Source of the DNA: a virus
DNA: 64,000 nt
Virus record (IMG/VR): IMGVR_UViG_3300046703_000335
Span: 146,409 to 210,408 of that record
Direction: 5' to 3' (one strand)
The notes below the pieces were generated by a model that was given only the letters and a program-made list of their open reading frames with translations, had not been told where the DNA came from and made no database searches. Both the position numbers and the translations under genes were made by a program. Shown here in pieces: positions 41,137 through 50,650 of this stretch. The stretch's first letter is position 1, and every line of letters begins with the position of its first letter.

Positions 41137-43989
41137 TTACTCTTCAAATTGAGATAAAATCTTAGCCCATGAAGCTAACTTTTTACACTCTCTCTGACTT
41201 GGCTTGCGACCTATCTCAACTATCATCTTTGTGAAAAAGGGCACCATTCCTGTTGATCCAAGTTTGACTCTGGATAAAGTCTTAACTGCATCTGTACCAA
41301 CAGGGATATTAGAAGCATTCTTATCTATAAAGTGCAATATCCCTAAAACATCATCACGAGTGTACCCATACTTTTTAAATTGTTTCCAATTCTTAGTATT
41401 AGATAAAATCATAATACCATTGTACAGCCGATCATTTTTTGTATCTCTTGCAGAAGCTAAAATCTTTTTAAAACTAGCGGACTTGTTCACTAAGTTATCA
41501 TTTGTAGAAGTCTCTTCATCCGAAGGACGTCCACTATCTCCGCCATCTTGCTTAGCCTGATCCTTCATGATCTCTCTACGAATCTGATTAAGCAATTGTC
41601 TCTTTACCATATCTTTTACTTCACCGACTGTAGCATCCTCTTTAGGTTCTTCTATCTGAGGTTCCGGAGCTGCTGCGGGAGCACCACCCAAACCACCACC
41701 AAGATCATCACCAGGAGCACCCATAGAATCCGCAGGAGGAGCTGCTCCCTCTGCTGGAGGGGTATCTACGGTAAGAGGCTTATCTGCTTCTGGGGGAGCT
41801 TCAGGGAAGCTGAAATCATCTTTTGGAGGAGCCGGTGCATCGCCTTCAGCAGCTTCAAGATCTCTTACGATATCCTTTGCTGATTGAGCTGCTGACTTCA
41901 GGTACATTCCCGGGGTATAATCAAACCCTGGCATAACTACAGCTTTTTGTATCTTATCAGATACGTCAAAATCACAAGGAAGAACTTTATGAAGCACTGC
42001 CCCTTCAAAGGCAGGTTTACGTACCCAACTTGCATCTATAAATTTACAACTCTCAGGGTCGTCAACGCTGCCACATAATTCTGCTATTATCCTTTTTGTA
42101 CCATTCTTATCATAGAAATAATTACCTTTAAAATATTTTATATGCTTGCAAGATTGGGACTCATCTTCAGCTATACAACCGCACTGTGTACAGATACTAT
42201 ATTTTATCAAGCATCCCATTGACACAGCGGAATATTCACCAGATTGAATCTTATTTACAAGATCTGTATGCTTCTTATTAGTAGCTATAAGGATATCTAC
42301 GTACAGAGAAGTAAGGTCATTACCGTTTACATCTTTTGCAAAGGGTACCTCTCTCAAAGCCATATCAATAACTTTGCCTTTTGACAATTCAGAGATCTGG
42401 ACGTGTTCACAGTTATGCACTGTTACACCTTCAGCAACATAAGAGTTATCCCCTTCAACCTCTATGTTATAAACATCAAAAGTACCTTCTAAATCTCTTA
42501 TTCCATCTATTTTAGATATAGTCCATTTATTCCCACCATCTTCAAATACATGGGTTATCTTTTTAGATAATCTATCTGAAATCCTGGTATCTGTATGTCC
42601 TACAATTTCATTTAACTTTTTAGAATCCCTTGTAGATATCCTTAAAAAATATCCAGGTCTTGACTTCTTATTAGTAATTGGGTCTGTATATACTTCATAC
42701 CCATCAATTAACTCACAATCTGTATATCTCGGTAAAACCCCAACTTCCCTATAATTCGGAAGTATCCCCATTCTCCAAAACATCCAGTTAATTTGTTGAA
42801 TTAACGCTTGTGATTTAAGCTCTAGGCAATAACCTCTTGAGGTATGCTCTCCACACCCATCTCCATTAATACAATGCTTAACTATTATAGCCTGTAATTT
42901 TTTGGGGAGCCACATTGCCTCTTCTGGCATTTTTTTAGCCCAGGAATATTTACCACACCACTTCTTAAAAAACTGAGCTACTTCCTTATTACTAATTGAT
43001 AGGCAGTATGATCCTGATTGAGTTTCATACAATCTTGGTTTGCAATCTATTCTAAAAGTACTTCCAAATTCTTTTATTAATAGATAGGATAGCCTTTCAG
43101 CTACATCAGTCTCTTCATTACCAAGGGCAAAGGTTACTCCTGACTCTTCATCAGAAAAGACATTCTTATTATCATAATAACCTTCGGCAAGAAACCACCC
43201 TATTAACTCCGCTCTAGCTTCATTTATCTCATCATTAGGAATTTCGACTAACGATACAGGATGAGTAAAGAAATCTCTATCAGAATTAATATCCCCAGCA
43301 TTTTTCCATTCTGATGTTATCCCCCTTGGGTAAACTTCACCGGATGCTCTATGCACTCCGACAGAAAAACCTGTCCAGGTATCTAATAAACCAAAATTTG
43401 CATCTTTATCAAAAAAATTAGGACGACCTGTTTTTGGACAAGTCTCACGAGCATGGTATACCCAAAAAGGGTGATTTCTAGTTACGCATATTTTCCTAGA
43501 GAGAATATTCAGACCTGACATCTCTACTAAGTTATCAGCCTGATGCTTAAAAGTTCTTGTTACTTTTCCTATTTCACCCTTACGATTTATAACCCTATCA
43601 CCTTCGACTACCTGTTCTATAGCTTTATACGTACCATCAGCCATTAATACCCGTGTACCTGCTACAAAACAAAAATTATCAGCCCCAAGAAAACTCTTTG
43701 AAGCCATCCTCAATAATTTGGTTTCCCAGCTGTCTCCATTATTATTTACAAAAATTGAATATTCAGGTTTGATCAGATAGTTACTCTTAGGATCTTTTGG
43801 ATCAGCTAAGTCGACATCTACTGAGGCCATTATAGAAACATGACTAAGTAGCCATTTGGATGGATCAAACTGAGCTACAACATTTTTTGCTACAACAATG
43901 CGACCTTTTGGAACAACATTGTCCACCCATTTACCAGGGCAGACAACTTTATTCACTACAGCAGCATGTCCAAATTTAAGCATTGCCAT
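41137..43989 (-). CDS. probable capsid maturation protease, intein-interrupted
   Basis: A 950-residue precursor. Residues 107-526 are an intein; the exteins (1-106 and 527-950) give a 530-residue protein. The joined region reads SFLGADNF-CEHVQISELSKG. It continues DILIATNKKHTDLVNKIQSG, EYSAVSMGCLIKYSICTQCG and FIDASWVRKPAFEGAVLHKV, a pattern I recall from large myoviruses at the protease position between portal and scaffold. It includes a CxxC pair and a Pro/Gly-rich acidic linker, then a helical C-terminus. Such proteases cut scaffold and capsid proteins during maturation. Catalytic residues are not certain by eye; a neck or other head protein is the alternative. Confidence 0.65.
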   Translation of the reverse strand: MAMLKFGHAAVVNKVVCPGKWVDNVVPKGRIVVAKNVVAQFDPSKWLLSHVSIMASVDVDLADPKDPKSNYLIKPEYSIFVNNNGDSWETKLLRMASKSFLGADNFCFVAGTRVLMADGTYKAIEQVVEGDRVINRKGEIGKVTRTFKHQADNLVEMSGLNILSRKICVTRNHPFWVYHARETCPKTGRPNFFDKDANFGLLDTWTGFSVGVHRASGEVYPRGITSEWKNAGDINSDRDFFTHPVSLVEIPNDEINEARAELIGWFLAEGYYDNKNVFSDEESGVTFALGNEETDVAERLSYLLIKEFGSTFRIDCKPRLYETQSGSYCLSISNKEVAQFFKKWCGKYSWAKKMPEEAMWLPKKLQAIIVKHCINGDGCGEHTSRGYCLELKSQALIQQINWMFWRMGILPNYREVGVLPRYTDCELIDGYEVYTDPITNKKSRPGYFLRISTRDSKKLNEIVGHTDTRISDRLSKKITHVFEDGGNKWTISKIDGIRDLEGTFDVYNIEVEGDNSYVAEGVTVHNCEHVQISELSKGKVIDMALREVPFAKDVNGNDLTSLYVDILIATNKKHTDLVNKIQSGEYSAVSMGCLIKYSICTQCGCIAEDESQSCKHIKYFKGNYFYDKNGTKRIIAELCGSVDDPESCKFIDASWVRKPAFEGAVLHKVLPCDFDVSDKIQKAVVMPGFDYTPGMYLKSAAQSAKDIVRDLEAAEGDAPAPPKDDFSFPEAPPEADKPLTVDTPPAEGAAPPADSMGAPGDDLGGGLGGAPAAAPEPQIEEPKEDATVGEVKDMVKRQLLNQIRREIMKDQAKQDGGDSGRPSDEETSTNDNLVNKSASFKKILASARDTKNDRLYNGIMILSNTKNWKQFKKYGYTRDDVLGILHFIDKNASNIPVGTDAVKTLSRVKLGSTGMVPFFTKMIVEIGRKPSQRECKKLASWAKILSQFEE
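42412..43671 (-). mobile_element. intein with LAGLIDADG endonuclease (in protease gene)
   Basis: A 420-residue intein. It starts with Cys107 (CFVAGTRVLMADGTYKAIEQ, block A) and has a TRNHPFWV block B. It has LAGLIDADG helices (ELIGWFLAEGYY, IIVKHCINGDGCGEH) and ends GVTVHN before Cys527. Standard class 1 splice chemistry (Cys1, terminal His-Asn, Cys+1) looks intact. Confidence 0.9.
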
Positions 43990-44010
43990 TATATAAAATC
44001 CTTATTGCTA

Positions 44011-44565
44011 TTAAGCCTTAATGCTCTTATAGATTTTGCTGACAGCAGATCTCATAAGACCATCGGAGCAGATATTAGAATACCGAGGATACAAACTCTG
44101 ATAAGCTTGTATGTCCGTCAGACCTTTACTGACACATGCAACGACATCATTAGCCAATTTTGTCACGACATTATCAGCAAAGTTACCTGCTACCTTAGAA
44201 GCCATCCCAGACATACGCTTTTTAGCGGCTTCTTTAGAGGTCATCTTACTTGCCATTTTTTTAATCTTATCCTGAAGAGTACCGTAATTCTCATCAGAAA
44301 TAGTCTTATCAAAACTACCGTAACCTGTATCTTCACCAACCGGAGAAGTACCTACAAAAGGTGTAATCAGAATAAGCTCCGTAGGATCTTTCTGCTGATT
44401 ACCTCCCATAGGAAAATCTACCCACACCTTATTTATTGCGGGACATACTTGAGTCACCACACCAACATAAGGTGATATAGATTTCTCACTGGTGAACCAT
44501 TTTACCTGATCACCAATTTTATAGTTCTCTGCCGATCCTGATGGATGAGGGTATAAACCTGGCAT
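44011..44565 (-). CDS. head-region hypothetical protein
   Basis: A 184-residue protein with AAAGGAT before the ATG. Residues 1-70 form a small beta barrel-like part (YKIGDQVKWFTSE, GVVTQVCPAINKVWVDFPMG). Residues about 100-184 are helical and basic with repeated KKMASKMTSKEAAKKRMSG motifs. It lies directly before the protease gene in the head operon. A minor head protein or DNA-contacting protein is possible. No family recognised. Confidence 0.55.
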   Translation of the reverse strand: MPGLYPHPSGSAENYKIGDQVKWFTSEKSISPYVGVVTQVCPAINKVWVDFPMGGNQQKDPTELILITPFVGTSPVGEDTGYGSFDKTISDENYGTLQDKIKKMASKMTSKEAAKKRMSGMASKVAGNFADNVVTKLANDVVACVSKGLTDIQAYQSLYPRYSNICSDGLMRSAVSKIYKSIKA

Positions 44566-44583
44566 GATTACTATCCTTTCGCC

Positions 44584-45207
44584 TTATTTAGCTATCTGGT
44601 ATGGGAAACTAGAAGCATCCTTACCGAGCTGTTTTTTCTGAAACTTATCTTTAAGCTCCGTACTGGTATCTGTGTTGTATTCTTTCATGTAAGGTTCATC
44701 GCTGTCTGTCTCACGGGCACCAGCATGAAAGAACTGCTTCATGTATGGTTCGTCACTATCACTCTCAAGAGTGGAAGCTTCTTTTCTACCTTCAAGGACA
44801 TCAGAGACTCTATCGAGTTCGTAAGCAAGTTTTGTAAGTTCAGGGTCATTCTGAGATTCAAGAAGACCGGCTATCTGATCAAGAGATTCTGCCACTTTTG
44901 CAGCAGCTTCTTTTTCTTTCTTTTTCTTATCAGAATCTTTCTTGTCGTCCTTCTTGTCATCCTTCTTTACATCATCTTTTTTAGTATCGCCACCCTTTAT
45001 CTTTTTCTTACATTTAAGGCAGTAGCTTGTGGCTTTTAAAACTTTTGAGCCGCAGTCTGGGCATTTAATCATATCAGCTTTACCAGCTTCTTTTTCAGTA
45101 GCCTTTTCTTTTTCGTCCTCGTCTTCATCTTCACCTGCGAGCACTTGAAGTGCAGCCAATTTACGACGAGTAGCTTCGATTTCACTCTTGATAATAGACT
45201 TGTCCAT
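44584..45207 (-). CDS. zinc-ribbon protein with internal helical tag and repeats
   Basis: A 207-residue protein with TAAGGAGGA upstream. It has a helical start (SEIEATRRKLAALQVLAG). A zinc ribbon follows (IKCPDCGSKVLKATSYCLKC), then a long Lys/Asp linker. A copy of the shared tag lies at about 105-145 (VAESLDQIAGLLESQ, LTKLAYELDRVSDVLEG). The sequence DSDEPYMK occurs twice near the end. It therefore combines two features seen separately in other proteins here. Located in the head operon; probably a virion or assembly protein. Confidence 0.6.
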   Translation of the reverse strand: MDKSIIKSEIEATRRKLAALQVLAGEDEDEDEKEKATEKEAGKADMIKCPDCGSKVLKATSYCLKCKKKIKGGDTKKDDVKKDDKKDDKKDSDKKKKEKEAAAKVAESLDQIAGLLESQNDPELTKLAYELDRVSDVLEGRKEASTLESDSDEPYMKQFFHAGARETDSDEPYMKEYNTDTSTELKDKFQKKQLGKDASSFPYQIAK

Positions 45208-45242
45208 CCTAATCCTCCTTAAAAACCTATGTCAAATTATTA

Positions 45243-45659
45243 TTACGACTTTAGCAAGTTATCCATTAAGAGACTATATGTGGATGCATTGATTTTATTA
45301 GCATATTTACCATCATCTAATGTAGCAATAGCCCTTGTTAAGGCATCTTCCATAGCCACTCTCTCATCATATTCCTTCATTGGGGCATCTACAATCTTTT
45401 TTGCATGTTTGGATATCGCATGAAGATCCTCATTCTTAACATCATATTGAGTTCTAGGCATGATAGATGCTTCAGTACTTAAGTCCCCGCGAGGAACCAT
45501 AGCCTCAATGACCGTTTCCCCATTTTTATTGTGAAAAAGATCACGGGCGCTAAAAAGAATCTCTGGATGATTTGCTAAAAGATCCTTAGCTTTTTCACGA
45601 GCGGAGTCTTTTTCACCAGGCTGTACCTTAAGGCTTTTTTTATCTTCAGTTTTTGACAT
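45243..45659 (-). CDS. head-region hypothetical protein
   Basis: A 138-residue helical protein with TTGGGGAA before the ATG and a promoter-like motif (two mismatches) 47 bases upstream. It has charged N-terminal helices (EKDSAREKAKDLLANHPEIL) and ends TYSLLMDNLLKS. No motif recognised. A diverged promoter motif within its last codons (45265-45279) may serve the next gene. Confidence 0.5.
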   Translation of the reverse strand: MSKTEDKKSLKVQPGEKDSAREKAKDLLANHPEILFSARDLFHNKNGETVIEAMVPRGDLSTEASIMPRTQYDVKNEDLHAISKHAKKIVDAPMKEYDERVAMEDALTRAIATLDDGKYANKINASTYSLLMDNLLKS

Positions 45660-45705
45660 AAATTCCCCAATAAATGGAACGACAAGATGTTATTACAATT
45701 CTAAT

Positions 45706-45720
45706 ATTAATACATTATTA
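45706..45720 (-). promoter_or_regulatory. phage promoter-like motif, two mismatches
   Basis: Minus-strand TAATAATGTATTAAT, 47 bases upstream of the 138-residue gene. Confidence 0.35.
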
Positions 45721-46026
45721 AAAATCTGTACTACTAGACAGAAACTGATTGATCACGCTTGTGGTTGTTTCCTTACTAACATTCCCTGCAAATCTGTCAC
45801 TGCTATAGTACTGTTCTGTCACTGCCCTCTCCATGTAACTCTTGAAAAGCTCAAGATCATTACGTAATTCCATAGCTTTCGTTCGAATCTTAGTGAGAGG
45901 TTCAAGAAAATCCTTACCATAATTTTCAACCTTAATTTTCTTATTATCAATAAGAGTATTTACACTTTCAATAACTCCAGAAACAATCTCTATCTGCTTG
46001 ATAAGTTCTTTTGGTGGCTTAGGCAT
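45718..46026 (-). CDS. head-region hypothetical protein
   Basis: A 102-residue, mostly helical protein (LIKQIEIVSGVIESVNTLID, LTKIRTKAMELRNDLELFKS) with AAGGAG before the ATG. It looks like a small coiled-coil protein. No family recognised. Confidence 0.5.
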   Translation of the reverse strand: MPKPPKELIKQIEIVSGVIESVNTLIDNKKIKVENYGKDFLEPLTKIRTKAMELRNDLELFKSYMERAVTEQYYSSDRFAGNVSKETTTSVINQFLSSSTDF

Positions 46027-46043
46027 ATCACTAATCTCCTTAT

Positions 46044-46400
46044 TTAAACTTTAAATTTTTTCTTATAAGTACTCTTTGGGCCGTCAACTTCTTTATCCTT
46101 ACCCTCTGCTCGATACTCAGTTATATAATCTTTCATAAGTCCTGTCTTAGTCTCCTCATTCCATTTATTTTTATGACCCGGTTGCTTCCTGGGTCTCCTC
46201 TGCTGAGAAGGGGCTGTAGGAGTTGTTTCCTCAATATCAACATTTTTTGGTTTCACTACCTGCTTTTTCTTTTCTACAGGTTGTTCTTCCCTACCCCCCT
46301 CAAGCATCTTATGATCTCCAATTGAGGTATCCTCTGGAGTATTATCCCGCTCTATAAGGGAAGCCAGTTTTCGAATCTCATCAGATATCAAAAATTTCAT
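46044..46400 (-). CDS. head-region hypothetical protein, basic tail
   Basis: A 118-residue protein starting three bases after the portal stop. It begins FLISDEIRKLASLIERDN, close to the start of the 133-residue protein at 63375-63776 (FISFSDRIRKLAFMVDDN), so both carry a short version of the tag. The middle is Pro/Gln/Lys-rich and the end is basic. Confidence 0.5.
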   Translation of the reverse strand: MKFLISDEIRKLASLIERDNTPEDTSIGDHKMLEGGREEQPVEKKKQVVKPKNVDIEETTPTAPSQQRRPRKQPGHKNKWNEETKTGLMKDYITEYRAEGKDKEVDGPKSTYKKKFKV

Positions 46401-46403
46401 AAG

Positions 46404-49400
46404 TTAACCCTTAGACATATATTCAGCTATTTTATCCAACTTTTCAGGATGCTTCATAACTACAGAAATAAGTTTAGTTAATGCTGCCTGTTTCTTACTA
46501 TCTAACCCTGCAGAAGAAAATCTACCCATACCTCCACCGCCAAGACCCCCACCGCCAAGACCCTCGCCTAACCCGCCCTCTTCCCCAGCAGGTGGTGGTG
46601 GAAGCGGATCAAGATTAAGATACTCAGCAAGTCGATCAGCCACTGTAAATCGTTCGACCAGCGCCTGTCCTGCGGCACTATAGATATTTGCCAAAAGTTG
46701 ATTGAATGCAAAGTCATTGACTGTGAACAAATCAGCTTCAATCTTTTTACGAGTAGAAATAGGATCGATATTAAGCATCTCAAGGATCACATCTATGGAA
46801 ATTGATCCTTTATTATAAAGCTGCATAGCCTGGTCAAAGAAAGTATCGTTATCTTTGATAGCAAGACGTGTAAAGCTTAATCGTGGATATATAAGTTTTT
46901 CTCTTCCGTATTTATCCTTCTCAATAAAACCTTTTTTTCTCGCCACAGGTTTAAAGAGATAATCCTCAACATATTCCTGAAGGAGTTCCCGGAATAAGAG
47001 GTACTGGGTATTTAGAATCTCGAGAGTCATCTTATTACCCGCATATGTACCTTCACCGGTCAAAATCTCTCGGGTAACTCCAAGACCTGCAAATAAGCTA
47101 TTCTCAATGTGCTCATACTCACTGGAGAGTTCTAAGAGACGACCATTTGAACCCATTTCTTCCCAGTGAACTTCATAGTTGGCAATGATAGAGAAGTCGG
47201 GATCAACAAGAGCAGTGTCCACTTGTTCCCTTAAATTCTCGATATCCACATCAGATAACTCTTCAGCCCATACTACCCGTATTGGGGTCATATGCCGGGA
47301 TGCTATCTGTGTCTGAGCCTGACGAAGCTTATCCTGTAGTAGTAACGAGTTAATACATCTTTCAAGAATTGATACTCCAAGAGTCTCATATTGACTTTTT
47401 TTACGAGCCATATGATAAACATATGACCCACTGTATGGATCAGTATCAAGAGGGATACTACCATTCTGTTGAAGATCCATAGAGAGTGACTTGGGTAATC
47501 GTGGCATGGCACTCTCCTCTTCCGGACTAAGCGGGAAGTAGGCAGGATCCTGCGAACTGAGAATACTCTTACGGGTTTCCGGATCAGGAATAAATTCTAT
47601 AAGGCTCTCATCCGAAAAAGGAATCTTTTTGATACGGACCTGGTCAGGTGGGAGGATTATTAACTTTCTCCAGCCCTTATAATTTGGATCCTTATCAATA
47701 ACTTTAAATTCTTTGAAGAGTCTCTCAGACTCTATTCTTCCCCACTCCTTAAGCTCTGCTACTTTAGCTTTACCCTCTTCATTACCCTCATCTACTTCAT
47801 ATGGGTTGTGGTCCTCCGCATAAGTAAAACAGTTGTGCGTGCTATATCCTGCTACCTGATATGTATGATCCTCTTCCACTTCAAAGTTATAAACGAAGTC
47901 ATTATAAGCTGTCTCTTCTATTGTTTTAACTTTAAATGCTATATCCCCATCAATATTAATCCAATATCTATTATCATCAGGGAAATGAGCATCATCAGGT
48001 AGGCTCTTATTAGAATATTGGGTTAGTATGTCACAGGAAGTTTCATCAGAGGCAGTTAATATATATGCATCTCTTACTACTTTTAGGGTACCATTTGGAA
48101 GAACGCATTCCCTGTTAGAAAAGTGATTTAAGCTACACACAGCACCACATTTAAGAGAGATATCCCTAATATTATCGATTAAACCTTTTGAGACCGTGGT
48201 ACAAGAAACAATAGTATGTCTTTTAGGACCCGCCACAGTGACACACCCATCTGAATCAACAATCCCTGCTAAAAAGTTCTTTAACTTTTCGATAGGTAAA
48301 TTTATAAACCACTCAGGTATCCTTTTTAGATTTTTACCAAGAGATGTTTCACCAAAGTTACTTGACCACCACTCTATAAATGCAGGGTTAGAATTTACTT
48401 TAAGATAAGTCATCCCCTCACATGTCCATACTTTTATAGCATCGATACCAAAGATCTTTATTAATATTCGATATAATCTATCGATTTCTATTACACATGT
48501 TTCTTTAGCAGATATCTGCCACAAACCTCTACCCCAGTTACTACGTGAGGAATCCCGAGAGAGAGTTCCATCCCCAGCCCAGAAACCTACTAAATAAGCG
48601 AAATCATCATCTATCTCAAGAGTATCTATTGCATTTAGAAACTTCTGTCTCTTATGTATGTACGTACCAGTAATTTCAATACTGGAGGTATCCGTTGGTA
48701 GCCATCTTACTTGTGATCCTTTTTGATATCCTTTAGCTCCTATCCGCTCATGAAACTTAGTATCTATAATCTCCTGTAATGAACTCACAGCAGCATTTAA
48801 TGATCGTAAGGGCACATCAAAAAGTTCAGCGAGTTCTTGATGAGTTTTTATTATAGGTTCTTTTAAAGCATTAAGCCAATTTAAAAGTCCTTTTTTAGCA
48901 GTAATCGCTTTTTCTGATCTTGGCTGATTTATCGTAACATTTGATATATATCCCCCATCAACTTTTGTATAGGTTGATGGAAAACTAAGAGGCAATTCAT
49001 GTACATCTGACACCTCTACAGGCCATGTTACTCTTATGTAGTCTTTTAAAGTTAAATCTTCAGCTTCAATAAAGATAAATTCCCCGTCTCTAAATACCTC
49101 TACAGGGTGCTCTCCTGTAATGGGTAACTCTTTAAATGTCTTCCAGGTATTTATCTTATATATAGTATCTGAGGGTCTACAAAATTTATTAGTTACTTTT
49201 CGATATCTTCCTTTATTCGTTAGTAGATAATCACCGATAGCTACTTCATCAGCTCTTTTAATGCCTGATAGCGTCTTTATTTCAGCGTAATTAGCCAGGC
49301 AATTACCTAACAAATGGTATTCGTGGCTTATCTCGAGTAAGGTCTTAAAAAGCTTGGTTTCACTACATAATTCTAAAAAGAACTCATATACATAGTCAAT

Positions 49401-49829
49401 CTGTTCCTGATTATCCCCATGAGGTTTTTCAAGCCTAATTTTAGACAAAGGAAGAGTAGAATGGAGATCGATCGCCTGTCCTACAAACTCATTTGCATTA
49501 TAAAAGTTTCGATACCAGGCGCGTCGTTCTCGTAAATTTTGCGGTTTCTCAAGAAAGTCAGTAGATAGCTGAGGAGAATAAAAGTTACCTTGAGAACTCT
49601 CTGATGTACCACCACTACTATAGCCTCCACCAGAAAAAGCTGAGCGGGTATTAAACCCAAAATTACTTGTAGTAGCATACTTTTTTATCTTACGTACTGC
49701 TTTTTCTTTTTCAGTAAGTTTTGAGGAAGGCATAATGTTATCCCCATTCTTTACTGTGGCAGCAGTCTTTATCGTGGCAGCAGTCTTAGAGCGTACAGTT
49801 GTTTTAGTACGAGTTCCTTCTTTATTCAT
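46404..49829 (-). CDS. portal protein, intein-interrupted
   Basis: A 1141-residue precursor. Residues 177-666 are an intein; the mature portal would have 651 residues. The exteins match myovirus portals: RAWYRNFYNANEFVGQAIDL, then LLGN-CFTYAEDHNPYEVD. Next come WRKLIILPPDQVRIKKIPFS, GVSILERCINSLLLQDKLRQ and FAGLGVTREILTGEGTYAGN. Portals form the dodecameric ring through which DNA enters and leaves. The N-terminus is basic and Ser/Gly-rich; the C-terminus has a Gly-rich GEGLGGGGLGGGGMG linker. GAGGGA precedes the ATG. Confidence 0.85.
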   Translation of the reverse strand: MNKEGTRTKTTVRSKTAATIKTAATVKNGDNIMPSSKLTEKEKAVRKIKKYATTSNFGFNTRSAFSGGGYSSGGTSESSQGNFYSPQLSTDFLEKPQNLRERRAWYRNFYNANEFVGQAIDLHSTLPLSKIRLEKPHGDNQEQIDYVYEFFLELCSETKLFKTLLEISHEYHLLGNCLANYAEIKTLSGIKRADEVAIGDYLLTNKGRYRKVTNKFCRPSDTIYKINTWKTFKELPITGEHPVEVFRDGEFIFIEAEDLTLKDYIRVTWPVEVSDVHELPLSFPSTYTKVDGGYISNVTINQPRSEKAITAKKGLLNWLNALKEPIIKTHQELAELFDVPLRSLNAAVSSLQEIIDTKFHERIGAKGYQKGSQVRWLPTDTSSIEITGTYIHKRQKFLNAIDTLEIDDDFAYLVGFWAGDGTLSRDSSRSNWGRGLWQISAKETCVIEIDRLYRILIKIFGIDAIKVWTCEGMTYLKVNSNPAFIEWWSSNFGETSLGKNLKRIPEWFINLPIEKLKNFLAGIVDSDGCVTVAGPKRHTIVSCTTVSKGLIDNIRDISLKCGAVCSLNHFSNRECVLPNGTLKVVRDAYILTASDETSCDILTQYSNKSLPDDAHFPDDNRYWINIDGDIAFKVKTIEETAYNDFVYNFEVEEDHTYQVAGYSTHNCFTYAEDHNPYEVDEGNEEGKAKVAELKEWGRIESERLFKEFKVIDKDPNYKGWRKLIILPPDQVRIKKIPFSDESLIEFIPDPETRKSILSSQDPAYFPLSPEEESAMPRLPKSLSMDLQQNGSIPLDTDPYSGSYVYHMARKKSQYETLGVSILERCINSLLLQDKLRQAQTQIASRHMTPIRVVWAEELSDVDIENLREQVDTALVDPDFSIIANYEVHWEEMGSNGRLLELSSEYEHIENSLFAGLGVTREILTGEGTYAGNKMTLEILNTQYLLFRELLQEYVEDYLFKPVARKKGFIEKDKYGREKLIYPRLSFTRLAIKDNDTFFDQAMQLYNKGSISIDVILEMLNIDPISTRKKIEADLFTVNDFAFNQLLANIYSAAGQALVERFTVADRLAEYLNLDPLPPPPAGEEGGLGEGLGGGGLGGGGMGRFSSAGLDSKKQAALTKLISVVMKHPEKLDKIAEYMSKG
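47832..49301 (-). mobile_element. intein with LAGLIDADG endonuclease (in portal gene)
   Basis: A 490-residue intein from Cys177 (CLANYAEIKTLSGIKRADEV) to a GYSTHN end before Cys667. It has the ITGEHPVEVF block B and LAGLIDADG helices YLVGFWAGDGTLS and FLAGIVDSDGC. Splice residues look intact. Confidence 0.9.
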
Positions 49830-49832
49830 AGA

Positions 49833-50150
49833 TTAATCCCTCAATATCTTATCTAATTCTTTTACAAGTTCATCGTGCTCACTGATGTCAAAACCAGACA
49901 GGTCAGACATTCTGGACAAAAGATTACAAGCGGATCTTACCGTACCAAAATTCTTTTTACAGATATAGGACAACTGATGGAAATCTTCAAGCCCATTTAG
50001 CTTATTGTTATTATGGCTGTATTCCTCTTGAAATCTGCTCTGGACTTCTTTTTCCAAAGCAGCATAGTGTGCCATGTATTCCTGTAATATCTTAAGAGCA
50101 TTTTTCCTCATTCCATTTGCATCTAATATCATTTTATTTATATCTGGCAT
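49833..50150 (-). CDS. small helical protein upstream of portal
   Basis: A 105-residue helical protein (LDANGMRKNALKILQEYMAH, HDELVKELDKILRD) with AGGAG before the ATG, overlapping the previous stop by one base. No family recognised. Likely a head or packaging accessory. Confidence 0.5.
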   Translation of the reverse strand: MPDINKMILDANGMRKNALKILQEYMAHYAALEKEVQSRFQEEYSHNNNKLNGLEDFHQLSYICKKNFGTVRSACNLLSRMSDLSGFDISEHDELVKELDKILRD

Positions 50151-50359
50151 TATGAAAGCTCCTGTTTTCCTTGTTCATTCTCCATACGATCTTTTGTAAA
50201 ATTACGAAGAACTTTCATCACGCTTCTCTGTGTAGGTTTTTTTTTCATGTCCCCTATAGTGCCTTGAGGCTTCATATTGGGGGTATCATCAGGAGAATAT
50301 CTATGCTCATAGTATCCTACACTACTCTGCTCTTCCTCATTTCCCAATTCTCCAGGCAT
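50150..50359 (-). CDS. small polar protein, first gene of the portal operon
   Basis: A 69-residue polar protein with AAAGGAA before the ATG and a near-exact promoter motif 40 bases upstream. The first half is acidic (GELGNEEEQSSVGYYEHRY), the second basic (KKKPTQRSVMKVLRNF). No family recognised. Confidence 0.5.
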   Translation of the reverse strand: MPGELGNEEEQSSVGYYEHRYSPDDTPNMKPQGTIGDMKKKPTQRSVMKVLRNFTKDRMENEQGKQELS

Positions 50360-50398
50360 AAAAGTTCCTTTATCAAAAGCGTATATTCTATTACCAGT

Positions 50399-50413
50399 AA
50401 TAAGAGATTATTA
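50399..50413 (-). promoter_or_regulatory. phage promoter-like motif, one mismatch
   Basis: Minus-strand TAATAATCTCTTATT, overlapping the stop codon of the RHH gene and 40 bases upstream of the portal operon. Confidence 0.55.
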
Positions 50414-50590
50414 TGTTGTTTTAGCAGTAATATTTTTTGATGTCTCTTCATTTACTATCTTCTTACCACTATCGAGATACTTATCCATGACTCTTCGAAG
50501 CAACTCTGACTTAGATATTCCCAATATTTTAGCTTCTGCACCCAATATTTCCATTTGACGTTCTGTTAGACTAATAAGCGTCTTTACCAT
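50411..50590 (-). CDS. ribbon-helix-helix DNA-binding protein
   Basis: A 59-residue protein with AGGAG before the ATG. MVKTLISLTERQMEILG starts with the alternating beta strand of an RHH fold, followed by helices EAKILGISKSELLRRVMDKY. The tail is polar. Paralogue in fold to the regulator at 25885-26061. A near-exact promoter motif lies 61 bases upstream and another overlaps its stop, so it may regulate itself and the portal operon. Confidence 0.75.
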   Translation of the reverse strand: MVKTLISLTERQMEILGAEAKILGISKSELLRRVMDKYLDSGKKIVNEETSKNITAKTT

Positions 50591-50650
50591 CTTTTTACTC
50601 CTGAATCATTTGATGTTATTTTAGATAGATATCTATTAGATATGAAGTGT

